Source: Omphiscola glabra (lineage: Eukaryota; Mollusca; Gastropoda; Lymnaeidae). From it: a DNA stretch of 64,000 bases. The stretch covers positions 2,379,992-2,443,991 of the forward strand of contig OZ024806.1 in assembly GCA_964017045.1 (NCBI GenBank), written 5' to 3'. The position numbers were made by a program, and so were the translations under genes. Below are positions 24,401-33,425 of this stretch, one piece after another. The notes beneath the pieces are model-generated. The model worked only from the letters and a program-made list of their open reading frames with translations. It was not told where the DNA came from and ran no database searches. Each line of letters starts with the position of its first letter. The stretch's first letter is position 1.

Positions 24401-27400
24401 TCCAAAACACTATTTCTGCTTTGTGTTCATTCGTAAAATTTCATTTCTTTGGACAACAGGGTTTTTATTGTTAAAATATTTTGTTATGAGTCTGCTACTG
24501 GAAATCCCACGTGTGGTTAATGCTAAGTCAAGTGAACTGATTCCACATCTGAAGTCAGATTTTGTGTAGCACGTCAAGATTTTAAGTCATGCAGCTTCAT
24601 ACGAAAATTATTAAAACAAATAAAATTCATTCATATTTATTTTAATTTCGCTTCTATTCGTGGCTGGCAAAAAATTTCGGACGGCTAATTAACCCACTTC
24701 CCATCAACCTATCGAGCTGAAACTGGGCACATAGACTCTTTGCCGATGACAACACATTCTATCACTTTCAGACTCAACCCTCAATAATCAATTGTTCCTG
24801 TTTTTTCAAGGGGAAGATGAAGGAAATATGAGGACGCTGTAATATTTGTAAAAATATCGCAAGTGCGTTTGGTGCCCAATATTTTCTTTAGTTTTTTTTT
24901 CTAAAACAGTTGATGAAATAAGTCGCCCTACTCAACGCTCGTCATTTTATTAATAATATTTCAATTTCTTGAATGCACGCATAACTTAAAATCTGGACGC
25001 GCGAAACACATTCTGACGTCATGTGTGGCAACAGCGTGTTACAATACATTGGACGGGTGTGTTTTACTTTCAGTAGCAAAGTCGTTATTGACCAGTGTTA
25101 TAAGTGAGCAGGACATTTGAAGAAAAACAACTGTTGGTGGTTTACATGACCACAACATCCCAATACTGAAGCGCGACAGCTGGACATTCCTTGTTATACT
25201 GAAGCTATGTAAATACAACGTGCATGTAACTGATTTAGAGCACAGACAACTCACGCTAAAGGAATGTACAAGACCACTGCAAATAAATAAGCTAATTAAA
25301 TAATTCGCAACACAGAGACGGGGTTGGAGGGTTCGAGCCCAGGGCGTGTCCGTGCTCATACTGGACTGCCCTTTGCCACCACCCAAATCTACCTATTTTA
25401 CCTACAACGGCTTTAGTCTACTAGGTGCGCGGTTAAAACATGATTACGTAATCTAAAGATTATTGGGGGGGGGGGCAAAGATTATTCAATCGGGAGTTAG
25501 GTGGTAGAGCCGTGACACGTGGTGTGCAAGCCTTGCAACACCCACCTCAACCGTCCGAGCACCTTGCCCCAAAAATGCCAAGCAGCTGTCGCACCAAACA
25601 ACCAACACCAGAAAATCCCAATAGAAAAATGAATTGACAACATGAAGATGAAAATTACCACTGTCTTTTACGTCAGCGGTTCCCACACGTTTAAGTTTGG
25701 CGGCCACGCATTGAAATTGCATCAGGGACCGGTGCCAGGTTTATTAATTATAAATTTTCTTGTTATTCGACCATATGTTCACGTTGTGCGGACCGGCAAC
25801 GCAAGACTAGCGGACCGGCGCCCGGAACCGTTTGAGAAACACTGTTTAACATGATGTACGTCACTCGCCCTCCCTTAGAGCAACAACAACTATGACGTAT
25901 TGCTTCCTGTCCTCTTATTTCCGTACCCACAATTCTTAGTTTATCGTCGGCTTTTGCTCACTTTTCGGGCACAGCATCCTACTCCATGAGAAAGTTGTAT
26001 TCTATTTTATCATGTTTTTATTTGTTGGTGGTTGGGGAAGGTTTTTCACCGACACGCTCATTGTCTTGTGGTATCTGGTTTCTTCTTCTTTTCCTTCAAG
26101 TTTTACCTTCCTTTGTGTTTCTTATGTCCTAAATGAACGCCACCAGCTGCCAAACTTGATGGCGCCCAGCTCATGTCATAAATGAACGCCACCAGATGCC
26201 AAACTTGATGGCGCCCAGCTCATGTCATAAATGAACGCCACCAGCTGCCAAACTTGATGGCGCCCAGCTCATGTCCTAAATGAACGCCACCAGCTGCCAA
26301 ACTTGATGGCGCCCAGCTCATGTCCTAAATGAACGCCACCAGATGCCAAACTTGATGGCACCCAGCTTAAACGATCTCCAAGTCCAGCAGTAGGCCTACA
26401 AACGTTCTCTCTGCAACTACCCCGTAACTTCATTGCGATACTCCACTCAGACAGATCACGCTAAGCACCCACGTCTCTACGTCCTGGGTATTGCGACAAC
26501 TTTTAAAGAAAGCAACTCCAACAACGGGAATCAGATCTGTAAGTGTTTCCCATAAACTCTTTAAAACTATGATCTCATTATGTGTCATTGAAAACCGTCG
26601 CGGGAGGTGGGGCGGGGGTGAATACAATACGCGAAGCTTATTTTTGAACCTGCGCTCTAACAACTACAAAACATGAAGCTTCCGTTCCCTTGCCAAACAA
26701 AACGAAAAAATCTTCTTGAACGCAGATTGTGTCAAGAAGGTCAGGGATAATATAGACTCCATTCACCGGTGTCAAGAAAGCGTAGCCGATACACTAGGCG
26801 TAAGTTCTTTCCAACAGAAAGAAAGTCAAGCAGGTCACAGGTTCAATTTGCCAAAGAGCGCGCGCGTTCAATGGCGTCCTTAAAAACGACCGAGAAACAG
26901 ACGATGGAGCAGGGGTTCTTAACCTGGGGTCGGGAGCAGTGTCATGGAGTGCGCGAAGACCCAGAAAACAGGGTTTACTTGCATCTTATTAGCACTATTT
27001 AATGTGAGGATGCGGGAAATATGTTTTGAAATCGACATGGGGTTGCGGGGAAACGTTTTTGCATTCAAGAGGCGGTGTGGCGTTGCAAAGGGGAGTTAGG
27101 ACCCCTGGGATTATGGAGTGTAAGGGAGGAAAGCAGTGGGTTCTTAAAATACTTCTAAGTCCGTGCTGGGCGTGGATCATGGTGAAAGCCAGTATGACGT
27201 CATGTCAAGAGTAAACAACGACAGCACTCTAGTGATGCATAAATCCTATATTATTGTTAGTGTTAGAGATTAGTTGGGGCGAAGGCAATATGACGTCATG
27301 TCGAGAGCACTCTAGTGATACATAAATCCTGTTATTGTTAGAGATTAGTTGGGGCAAAGGCGATATTTATATGACGTCACGTCTTTCACAGTCTACACAG

Positions 27401-30400
27401 TCCGAAGATTATATTTAGAAGGACGAATGTTATGGTTGGTGACCCCTCCCACCCCCCTCCCAATGTTACTAACCTCTCATTTCGTTTCGCCCCGCCCATG
27501 TCCCACATTTCTGTACACAGTGCGAATTTGTAAATCGATATTAATGTATAATTATGACCAAATATATCCATTGGGTGAAGGTACTGAGATAATGTTGAAA
27601 TAACAAATGAGAAACATGCCCCTCCCCCCCGCACACACCCTTTGTTTCTTTTCTTGCTGTTGGGTATTTGGAGGGGGGGGGGGTAGAGACTTGAAAATAC
27701 AATTTTCATCAATTTAAGACATGAGATTATTGAAATACTATTACATAACTTGAATGGCGACTCCCTCACCACAAACCACTTGGATGACACACGAATTGCA
27801 CACAGCAAGCAAATAGGACTAACTTCCTGGAACAGCGGTTCTCAACCTGTGGTTCGCGACCCCTTTGGGGGTCGAACGACCCTTTCTCAGGGGTCGCCTA
27901 AGACCATCGGAAAACACAGATCCTCTACATTTATGAAGCAAGCAGGAAAATAATTGTGTGGCTGGGGGTCGCTATAACATGAGGAACTGTATTAAAGGGT
28001 CGCGCCAGTAGAAAGGTTGAGAACCACTGTCCTAGAAGTTCCTCTGCATCTAATCGACGCACAAAAAAAGATTGAATGAAAATACCAACATGATGGCTTT
28101 TCAAGTGGGTATTGCGTACTAGTGTTTAGTATTTTCACTATATTAGACTTTCAGTCAAATTGGTACTACGGTATATAAGCTTTCAGTCAATTGAGTACTA
28201 ATGTGCGGTATTTTCACTATAAGCTCGCCATCTTTGAGAGTATAGACACCTAGTTGCTCCCCTTTTTAATTCCAACACTGCCGGTCCTATCAGTATTGTA
28301 AATAAACCATTAATTCAACTATTGTTACCATTCAAGGAAGGGTGTGCTACCTGCTTTACATTCTTAAGAACATCCAATGTGACCAGTAAAACCAAACGAA
28401 ATAAGGTGGTCAAAAATACAAACAGCGGGCAGCGCCTCTGGACTGCTATCCCTTTTTTATACTTTTAAAAGAATTCCCTCTCCATACCGAATGGTTCCAT
28501 CGCATAGCAGACGTCACGTGCACCTCTCCCAATACTCACAACGAGGCTTGTTCGGCATGTATAGTTAAATAGTGTCGCATGGGTCTCATCCAATACAAAT
28601 TGTGCAAAAGAAAAATCCCTTTTACAGCGTACTGATTACTGATTTTTTTTTCCTTCCTTACAAAGACGGTATTTTAAAAAATGCACCAAGCCCGTCTATT
28701 TAACCAATCGACACCAAAATTCGAACTAGGCCTACTCTTGTTCAATTGCCACCTAGTGGTTGAGATGTCACATTATTTCGAACTAGTTGCTGTTACATAG
28801 ATCGTTAGACAAATAATAATAAACAACACGCATGTTGTATTAAAAATACTGTAATTAAACATATTATTTAAAATACGAACCTGATTCCATAGCATAGAAT
28901 TATACAGACCAAAACTGATACCAACATATATTACAGTTTAGCTAGTCAACCAGTCTATACTATTAGGCACTAAAAAAAGACTATCAATAGGCCAGATTTT
29001 ATACAAAGTGTCGGCCAAATCTATCAATCTAAACGTCTCACAGAATTGACTGGGCGGGGCTAAACGCATTGATCTTTCTTTTTTTTTTTAAAGTATATAT
29101 CGATCTGTTTGATCGCCCAGCTGCACTTTTCTACACCGTCCATAAAAATGCCAACCGTTCAAATAAACATTGGTTCCCAGTAACCCTAACAGACTGCAGC
29201 GTACAGCAGTAATCCTAGACCCTATCAAACAGGTTTAAGCCTACTGTCAGTGCTAATACCGCGAAGTCAACTGGACGGATCGTCAGGGTGGTGTGCCGAG
29301 AAAAAGCAGCACCCCAAAAAGTCTGTAGCTGGCGCCCACTCAGCCACCCAATCCTAAAAAAAATATTTTATAAATTATATTTTTTTCTTAACAGAAATTG
29401 ACATTCCATTATTTTTGCCAGATAATAGTAGGGTGACAACAACCCACGCCCACACAAACACATACGCCCCACCCTCCGGTGGCTACAATAGGTACTTTCT
29501 TATATAGGACGACGTGCTATATAGCTATTACTTAATATTTCACTAGGTTTTCTTTCCTGAAAGGTGCTGATCATAAAAAAGTACCTCCGCAAACAATAAG
29601 CATCTTTTCTATCACCTCTTCGTCTGCATTTGGCCCCCCCCCCCCTTTTCCCTAGGGCTGCCTGCATACACGATTTAGGCCTGCATTGCGAAAAGACATA
29701 CAGCATAATAACATTACAAAGATTAACGTCTCTAGATTTTAATTTCGATTGGTCGACCAGACCTGAGAAACACATTTTTTAAAGCACAAATGACGATGAA
29801 TGCAATTTCAAAATTGAAACATACGGGAATATCCGCAGTGGGCCTAAGCAATATATCACATTAAACTTCAAGCTTTCAGATGTCCACAAGATCCCTTACC
29901 CCCCCCCCCCCCTTGTCTACATTTGAACGAACCCCCAATCTTTAAAGACATCCGTTATGAATGACCCCTAATATCTTGTTTTGGTGCCTGTGGACACAAA
30001 TGGGTAATTTCATACAAATACACTGTTGGTTACTTCAGTCTAAAACATAGGACAGTACTTGTTGCAAAAGGAACTACAGGCTACAGGTAATTTGCTAAAT
30101 TATACTTTCAAATACGAAAGTAAGCATAGATAGTTCAACAAGAAGCCTGATAGTAATGAATATTCTGTAAGAAAAGGTATTTTGATTTCCTCGGGACTAC
30201 GTAACCAAATAGGTTTGATCTTTTCGTTTAAATGATAAGACTGCAGCGGTTCCTTGTCTATCGTGGGGATTAGGCTCCAGAAGCGCCTCCGCTCCCCCCG
30301 CATGAAAGTCTGCAAAGTACAGACCTTATAATTAAAGTATTTTATATATATATATTTTTTTAAGGCTTTATAAACCCTCCCCACACTCTTATAAATCATT

Positions 30401-32746
30401 CCCCACAGTGTTATTAACCTTTCCCACACTTTTATATAGACTTCTGATGCTCTTATGCACTTTCTACAATCTTAAACCTATGTAATTTTAATAACATATA
30501 AAATTTCAAATAAAATTATAAGTACCTTGCATATACTTTTAAAAAATATGTGATACCGTGAGACTGTAATAAGGCAAGGGATGACTACATAAACTTTTTT
30601 ATCCTTTCTTCCTTAATAAAGTTCTTCAAAATTATAGTCTGAAGGTAAATATAACCCAAATGATTTCTAGGTCCAGGAGAAGCAATGGTCTCCACCCTAA
30701 ATCACAAACTGGAACATTGTATTATGTGTGTCATGGAAAGGACAATGAAAAGTAAAACTTCTAGCACAAACACACGTTGGAAAGGACATTCCAAGCCAGC
30801 AAGACAGCTATTCATGGAGATGAGCAAACACTAAATAAAAACCTGAGACACAAAGTCAGCAGCAAGTCATCAACATGGTATGCAAAGTAAAGTACAATCA
30901 ATTGCTAAAGATCAAGTCATCAACATGGTATGCAAAGTAAAGTACAATCAATTGCTAAAGATCAAGTCATCAATCTGTTATTCCAAGTAAAAAATAAAGA
31001 TTCTCAATACAATAGCTGACAATTAATCTTAGATCGCTGTTGAAAACAACTAACTTTTTTTTGGTCAGAAACCACAATCGTAAAATGTCCACAACCTATG
31101 ATTGACATGTCCGAGACCTCAAAGAGTTGTGCTGATACCCACTGGTATCCAAAATATAACACAGCCAAAGCAAATAAAAATTATGTATAAATAAATCTCG
31201 ATATGTCTCCAATGTCATTGACAAATATACACATGTTGAAAATGAAAAGTCACTCATGTAGGAGAAAATAAGATCATTGTATGGAAGTGCTCTGGCCTAA
31301 AGATATTCTTTGTAATAAATGTAAACAAGCTAGACATTAACTCATGCAACAAAATATTTTTTGGAGGAATATGGAGGCACGCCCTTTATTAATAATGTAT
31401 TGAAATAATTCATTATGATTTTGTTTTAAAATTAAGTATTTTCCTATTGTGTTTTGCTTTATTCCAACAAATTATACTTGTTTATGTTCAGCCCCATGAA
31501 AGCTTTAATAGTTAATTCATGTTTATCTTTTAACAAAAAATTCAGGTCACAATTATCTTTTGATACCAAATTTCAATAACAATTCACATTTAGCATTTAA
31601 AAAAAAACAAATTAAAACACTTTATTTATTTATTATCTGACGAGATAGTCTATCTTATTGCCATTGGGGTGCTAAGTTATTTTTGAAGCAGAGTTGACAG
31701 TTGAATAATTCTACCCTTTTCATATACCAATAATTAGTCATAGATATACATGGATCTTGGGTGGAATCTAATTGTCACCCCAAAAAAGGGTAAGCTAAAT
31801 TTAGCACTTTTGTTCATAAATTTGTCAGACCAACTCCTTTTCGATCCTTCAAAGCAGGGCCGGATTTACAATTTTAGGGGCCCTAGGCCAACATAAATTT
31901 GAGGCCCCATTTTGAAAAATAAAAAATATTGCTAAGTTTTTTATTTCAAAAATATATTATTTTTTATATACTAATATACTACTCCCCATTTTAAGGCCCC
32001 TTATTTCGCGGGCCTAGTCGGCCTGCCTGTAAATCCGGCCCTGCTTCAAAGTATGTTGATTGGTTATTCATACTCAGAGGAAGACATTTATGATTTAGTC
32101 ATAGCAGCACGGAATAGAGTCTAGATGATTTGTCAGATGTGAATTGGACAAAACTTTGGATTTCACTATGTACATTTGTCTTAAACTTAAATATAATAAA
32201 TTAAATTTACCTTAAAAACTGAATATACATTTAAATTTTAAAAAATTAACAAAATCCGCTATGGGGAGTTTCAGCACCTTTTTTGAAAAACATTTCTTTA
32301 AATTAAAAAAAGCAGAGTCCAGAGTAAAACTGTAAAATATTGGGGATAAGCCTATGGCTTTATTAATATTATAATATAATATACTTGTTATAGGTGGCTA
32401 GTCACTACACTTACTCTACAGAGTGAGTGGGTGGTAGCTTCCTGACACTGACATTTTTGTGTCACTGTACTCATGTGTATACTAGTCACTGGTAGAGTTT
32501 TGACAACAATGACAATGAGTTACAATGATTATGAATATGATCATGATTTGACTCGACATAACATAAAAAGAGTCATGAGAACTAGAAGCATAGCTGATAA
32601 CTAGAGGCAGAGGTGAATCCAAACTACAGATAATTATTTTAATAGAAAAAATGCGTGCGAAAAACTAAAAAAATCAACAAGCGATCATTTTCGTTAGCAT
32701 AATAACAACCTTTAAATCGCTACGTACCTTCGGGTTCCGCCATCAT
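9287..32746 (-). CDS. ZC2HC1A: Zinc finger C2HC domain-containing protein 1 (whole gene, 9 exons)
   Basis: Coding exons on the minus strand: 32728-32746, 20662-20726, 19106-19234, 17688-17948 (cassette), 15453-15591, 13266-13411, 11258-11333, 11052-11104, 9287-9412. All junctions are GT-AG and phases match throughout. The product is 250 residues without the cassette exon and 337 with it; from memory human ZC2HC1A is about 325. It has two C-X2-C-X11-H-X3-C zinc fingers. The first (C16, C19, H31, C35) is split by intron 2. The second (C122, C125, H137, C141 without the cassette) begins DYVQCPYC. Between them lie THWREKHQDF and a proline run, GGPLPPPPPP, both as in vertebrate ZC2HC1A. The tail after finger two is basic and rich in Pro, Ala and Gly. 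ZC2HC1A and 1B cannot be separated from one sequence. The biochemical role is unknown; zinc binding is expected. Confidence 0.9.
10194..10733. mobile_element. MITE with TTAA flanks and CCCTTTACAGTCC ends
   Basis: A 540-bp element in ZC2HC1 intron 8. It starts CCCTTTACAGTCC and ends GGACTGTAAAGGG, a perfect 13-bp terminal inverted repeat, flanked on both sides by TTAA. A TTAA target with CCCT ends is the pattern of piggyBac-like non-autonomous elements. It encodes no transposase. The right half is GC-rich. Confidence 0.85.
11052..11104 (-). CDS. ZC2HC1A: ZC2HC1 exon 8
   Basis: Acceptor TCTACAG, donor GTAAGT. It encodes ATRAPPGGASRGRAAPAP (first codon split with exon 7), a low-complexity Pro/Gly/Ala/Arg linker. 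Phase 1 in, phase 0 out. Confidence 0.8.
11258..11333 (-). CDS. ZC2HC1A: ZC2HC1 exon 7
   Basis: Acceptor TTCATCCAG, donor GTGAGT. It encodes YQAPKPKAKSPAAAPPPS and then VPAAKGV, a basic proline-rich linker following the second zinc finger. Confidence 0.85.
11334..13265. other. ZC2HC1 intron 6
   Basis: AT-rich. It contains an imperfect two-copy repeat at about 11865-12020 (TTTCAAATGTCTGCTGT core, period near 85 bp) and the array at 12825-13105. No other coding signal seen. Confidence 0.6.
12825..13105. repeat. About 52-bp tandem repeat, five to six copies
   Basis: Copies share ACCATTGTTACTGGTCAGAG and then AGTAGAAATCTAGATATCTA, spaced 51-53 bp. It lies in ZC2HC1 intron 6. Confidence 0.85.
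13266..13411 (-). CDS. ZC2HC1A: ZC2HC1 exon 6 (second zinc finger)
   Basis: Acceptor CCCCAG, donor GTAAGC. It encodes YVQCPYCSRRF, then SERHINFCKEQQARLP, the complete second C2HC finger. The first Asp codon is split with exon 5. This is the strongest family match in the gene. Confidence 0.93.
13443..14296. mobile_element. Tc1/mariner (pogo/Tigger-like) MITE with TA flanks
   Basis: Left end CAGTGGTACCTCGACATACG, right end reverse complement CAGAGGTACCTCGACATACA, each flanked by TA. The 854 bp between contains a LINE tail at about 13695-13905, so the element was itself a target. Subterminal GATACGAGCAAATTGACATA repeats the end motif. No transposase is visible. Confidence 0.8.
13695..13905 (+). 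mobile_element. LINE 3' tail copy, nested in the Tc1/mariner-like element
   Basis: Shares with copies at 18215-18360 and 36440-36812 the core TATGTACAGCG, GTGAGCC, TAGCCCTAGGCTGGGGTACC and ACGCTATA, followed by an (AAT)n tail. Confidence 0.75.
14369..14919. repeat. 19-bp minisatellite, 29 identical copies
   Basis: The unit GGTCAGATGTAATCTTATG repeats 29 times over 551 bp with no variant that I can see. This is far more uniform than any other array here, pointing to recent expansion. It lies in ZC2HC1 intron 5. Confidence 0.97.
15009..15306. repeat. 14-bp minisatellite
   Basis: About 20 imperfect copies of GTTGGATTAACTGT (variants GTTGGATTAACTTT, GTTGGATCAACTTT), close to the uniform 19-bp array. 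Confidence 0.9.
15453..15591 (-). CDS. ZC2HC1A: ZC2HC1 exon 5
   Basis: Acceptor TATTCTCCAG, donor GTAAGC. It encodes EIKPPKTHWREKHQDF, then MNAVKNARGVQKAIDSGG, then PLPPPPPPSINP. The order Trp-Arg-x-Lys-His, helix, proline run matches the vertebrate ZC2HC1A segment before finger two. Phase 0 in, phase 1 out. Confidence 0.93.
15605..15752. repeat. About 23-bp tandem repeat
   Basis: Six or seven copies of AGGTCAACGTGACATTCTAT, or the variant with ATCGCTATC, immediately upstream (minus strand) of the exon 5 acceptor. Confidence 0.9.
16016..16256. repeat. 15-bp minisatellite, about 16 copies
   Basis: The unit is GAATCTATACTGTAA. A period divisible by three keeps one frame open and reads as repeated RIYTV, which is an artefact rather than a gene. 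Confidence 0.95.
17166..17556. repeat. 14-bp A-rich array
   Basis: About 26 copies of ACTATGACAAAAAA, some shortened, ending in an A-rich run about 130 bp from the cassette exon of ZC2HC1 (just downstream of its donor on the minus strand). Confidence 0.95.
17688..17948 (-). CDS. ZC2HC1A: Candidate ZC2HC1 cassette exon (87 codons, phase 0-0)
   Basis: On the minus strand an AG at 17949 is followed by 87 open codons and then a GTAAGA donor. Both ends are phase 0, and the flanking exons 3 and 5 also meet at phase 0, so inclusion or skipping keeps frame. It encodes LEEMLPQANPRATAF, then MALQPKEENSD, then STYYLDELGRNVGDQLDEM and GRDVGDFLDIDQEG: acidic, Ser/Asp-rich, likely unstructured. The acceptor has a weak pyrimidine tract, which suits an optional exon. 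The frame stays open past the donor, so an intron-retained form is also possible. I know of no vertebrate counterpart. Confidence 0.5.
18215..18360 (+). mobile_element. LINE 3' tail copy
   Basis: Contains GATTATGTTTGTTAAATTGT, ATGTACAGCGTGGTGAGCC and TAGCCCTAGGTTGGGGC, then an (AAT)n tail, as in the copies at 13.7 and 36.7 kb. Confidence 0.75.
18395..18660 (+). repeat. Dispersed repeat, copy 1
   Basis: CCCACTTCCCATCAACCTAT, then CGAGCTGAAAC and GGCACATAGACTC, recurs at 24650-24915 with the same downstream text (TTTTTCAAGGGGA). Both are on the + strand. No coding frame was recognised. Confidence 0.8.
18839..18859. repeat. Poly(C) tract
   Basis: About 20 C in a row. Comparable G or C runs recur at about 5509, 22026, 29635, 29900, 35686, 55519, 62030 and 63080. 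Confidence 0.9.
19106..19234 (-). CDS. ZC2HC1A: ZC2HC1 exon 3 (end of first zinc finger)
   Basis: Acceptor TTTCCCCCCGCAG, donor GTTAAA (weak). The 43 codons encode AKHNNVCKKTATSAAKRKPF, then DSSKQRVIEGEL and TLKQIKQAQKK. They supply His31 and Cys35 of finger one and the KRKxFDSSxQR motif of the ZC2HC1 family. Phase 0 at both ends. Confidence 0.92.
19246..19475. repeat. Irregular 30-38 bp tandem repeat
   Basis: Seven or so diverged copies of GACATTACAA followed by GGAAAGGTTGGCA, next to the exon 3 acceptor. Confidence 0.75.
19590..19985. repeat. Compound tandem repeat with ATCCCATCCTAGTA core
   Basis: Units contain GTGCTAACCAGAAGGTATCC, CATCCTAGTAACTTTTAAAG and CCAGCTGTGGTGTTAGTGCA. Some units carry a second shortened AACCAGAAGGTATCCC, so unit length alternates. 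Confidence 0.9.
20662..20726 (-). CDS. ZC2HC1A: ZC2HC1 exon 2 (start of first zinc finger)
   Basis: A strong acceptor (TTTTGTTTTCTCTTCCCCAG) and a GTGAGT donor. It encodes, with the split Val codon, VNYSDARVPCKICGRN then FAPEVL, giving Cys16 and Cys19. Phase 1 in, phase 0 out. Confidence 0.93.
20752..21115. repeat. About 117-bp tandem repeat, three copies
   Basis: Shared text includes CACCACACATGTCACATGAC, CTGTCACATGCTACCTATCA and GAGAGCTGACATGTCCTGTC. The copies are over 90 percent alike. It starts close to the exon 2 acceptor, inside intron 1. Confidence 0.9.
21217..22226. mobile_element. Possible hAT-like pair of ends (CAGTGGCGTAGCTA)
   Basis: CAGTGGCGTAGCTAAG at 21217 and CTAGCTACGCCACTG ending about 22226 are inverted copies, but the 8-bp flanks do not match. 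They may be two separate elements or one element with later insertions. The interior holds a 21-bp repeat (21390-21465), a block repeat with GGCTAAATAGCCAGG (21530-21690) and a 25-bp G run. Confidence 0.4.
22629..22700 (+). mobile_element. Left terminus of an hAT-type element
   Basis: CAGGGGTGGGCAAACTACGG, then CCCGCGGGCCAAATGCGGCC, is a familiar hAT end sequence with an internal GC hairpin. No matching right end was found nearby, so the element is truncated or disrupted. Confidence 0.55.
23411..23606. mobile_element. hAT-like MITE (CAGTGTTTCCCAAA ends)
   Basis: Starts CAGTGTTTCCCAAA and ends TTTGGGAAACACTC. The flanks GTCTAATT and GTTTATTT agree at 6 of 8 positions, as expected for an old 8-bp target duplication. 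196 bp, non-coding. Confidence 0.7.
23709..23900. mobile_element. Degenerate hAT-like MITE
   Basis: Starts CAGAGGCGCAGCAAG and ends CTAGCTACGCACCTG (reverse complement CAGGTGCGTAGCTAG). Related in its ends to the CAGTGGCGTAGCTA sequences at 21.2 and 22.2 kb. The target duplication is weak. Confidence 0.5.
24650..24915 (+). repeat. Dispersed repeat, copy 2
   Basis: Same family as 18395-18660: CCCACTTCCCATCAACCTAT, CGAGCTGAAACTGGGCACA, then TTTTTTCAAGGGGA. Divergence is moderate. Confidence 0.8.
25674..25844. mobile_element. hAT-like MITE (CAGCGGTTCCCACACG ends)
   Basis: Left end CAGCGGTTCCCACACGTTT, right end reverse complement CAGTGTTTCTCAAACGGTTC. GGACCGG boxes lie inside both arms. The flanks TTTTACGT and TTTAACAT agree at 6 of 8. 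171 bp. Confidence 0.7.
26125..26369. repeat. 49-bp minisatellite, five copies
   Basis: The unit is TAAATGAACGCCACCAGCTG, CCAAACTTGATGGCGCCCAG, CTCATGTCC. The copies are nearly identical. Confidence 0.93.
26910..27107. mobile_element. hAT-like MITE (CAGGGGTTCTTAACCT end)
   Basis: Left CAGGGGTTCTTAACCTGGGG; right end reverse complement CAGGGGTCCTAACTCC. 198 bp. The 8-bp flanks match poorly (5 of 8), so this is likely an old insertion. Confidence 0.55.
27833..28029. mobile_element. SPIN-like hAT MITE
   Basis: Left end CAGCGGTTCTCAACCTGTGG, then GACCCCTTTGGGGGTCGAAC, GACCCTTTCTCAGGGGTCGC and CTAAGACCATCGGAAAACAC. Right end GGTTGAGAACCACTG. The flanks TCCTGGAA and TCCTAGAA (7 of 8) are an hAT-type 8-bp target duplication. 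The sequence agrees closely with my memory of the SPIN (Space Invader) non-autonomous hAT family of vertebrates. 197 bp, in ZC2HC1 intron 1. Confidence 0.85.
30864..30963. repeat. Perfect 50-bp tandem duplication
   Basis: The 50 bases from 30864 (AAGTCATCAACATGGTATGC...) are repeated without visible change from 30914. A third partial copy starts at 30964 and diverges. Likely a recent duplication. Confidence 0.95.
31855..32043. mobile_element. hAT MITE with perfect ends and target duplication
   Basis: Starts CAGGGCCGGATTTACA and ends TGTAAATCCGGCCCTG, a perfect 16-bp inverted repeat. It is flanked on both sides by CTTCAAAG, a perfect 8-bp target duplication. 189 bp. GGGGCCCTAGGCC-type GC boxes lie within an AT-rich middle. 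The cleanest transposon boundary in the window. Confidence 0.95.
32728..32746 (-). CDS. ZC2HC1A: ZC2HC1 exon 1 (start codon)
   Basis: Minus strand ATG ATG GCG GAA CCC GAA G followed by donor GTACGT. It encodes MMAEPE and the first base of Val7. The phase-1 end fits the two leading bases of exon 2 exactly, and no other upstream exon is needed. Either ATG could start. A CCAAT motif lies 28 bp upstream of the ATG (32774-32778). Confidence 0.85.
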
Positions 32747-33425
32747 GTATACAAATAGTTGTCAGAGGGAGAAAACCAATCACAATACGAATACTTTAAA
32801 AAATTTAAAAGTCTTTGAAGAAATTTATACGAAATACGAAACGGAAGTACAATGTTTATGATGATGTCTCCCCCTATTTAGAGCCGCTAATCCGCTACTT
32901 AATTTAATAATTCTCTAATAAAGTAAGATAATTTAAATTGAATAATACAAACATTTTATAAATTTGTTCATAAAGAATATACGTCTTTTAAAGTAATTTA
33001 TGCATGTATGATAACCTATTAATTTTATTGTTTCACCACGTCAAAAAGGAATCTCAGAGCAGACGTAGAGTTTCAGTTCAGTCACCAGTTTGAGTTGAGC
33101 AGTTGTCAGTTGTTATTATTAAGATAATAATAGTTATATAAGTTATTTGAACTTTTTTACTTATTAAAAAAATAAACAATGATGAGTAACTTCAAGTTGA
33201 CTGAAATAGTTAGAAATTGAATCTAAAATATCATAAATATAATATAAGTTGAAAGGATATGCTAAGCAAGGCAGGGCCAGGGTGTAGTATTATTAACTAT
33301 TTTTTGGACTATTCATTGGTTGACTATTTAATTTACAATATATTTATTATAATATATTTTCAATTATGATTCAATTATGAATAACAAAATTGGGTAAATT
33401 ATGAGAGATGGGTCCGCGTTTTTTA

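Larger units (their letters stand above)
20727..32727. other. ZC2HC1 intron 1 (12 kb)
   Basis: Contains the MITEs and repeats listed separately. The stretches 21.7-22.4, 24.0-24.6, 25.0-25.6, 28.1-30.8 and 30.97-31.8 kb show no coding sequence that I can support. A fragment at 22.48-22.68 kb has protein-like composition (see findings). Confidence 0.6.

Noticed and set aside
25039..25386. 115-codon minus-strand open frame
   Set aside because: No recognisable motif, unremarkable codon use, no splice sites that join it to anything; likely chance.
30100..30429. 109-codon minus-strand open frame in ZC2HC1 intron 1
   Set aside because: AT-rich with a TA microsatellite inside and no motif; likely chance.
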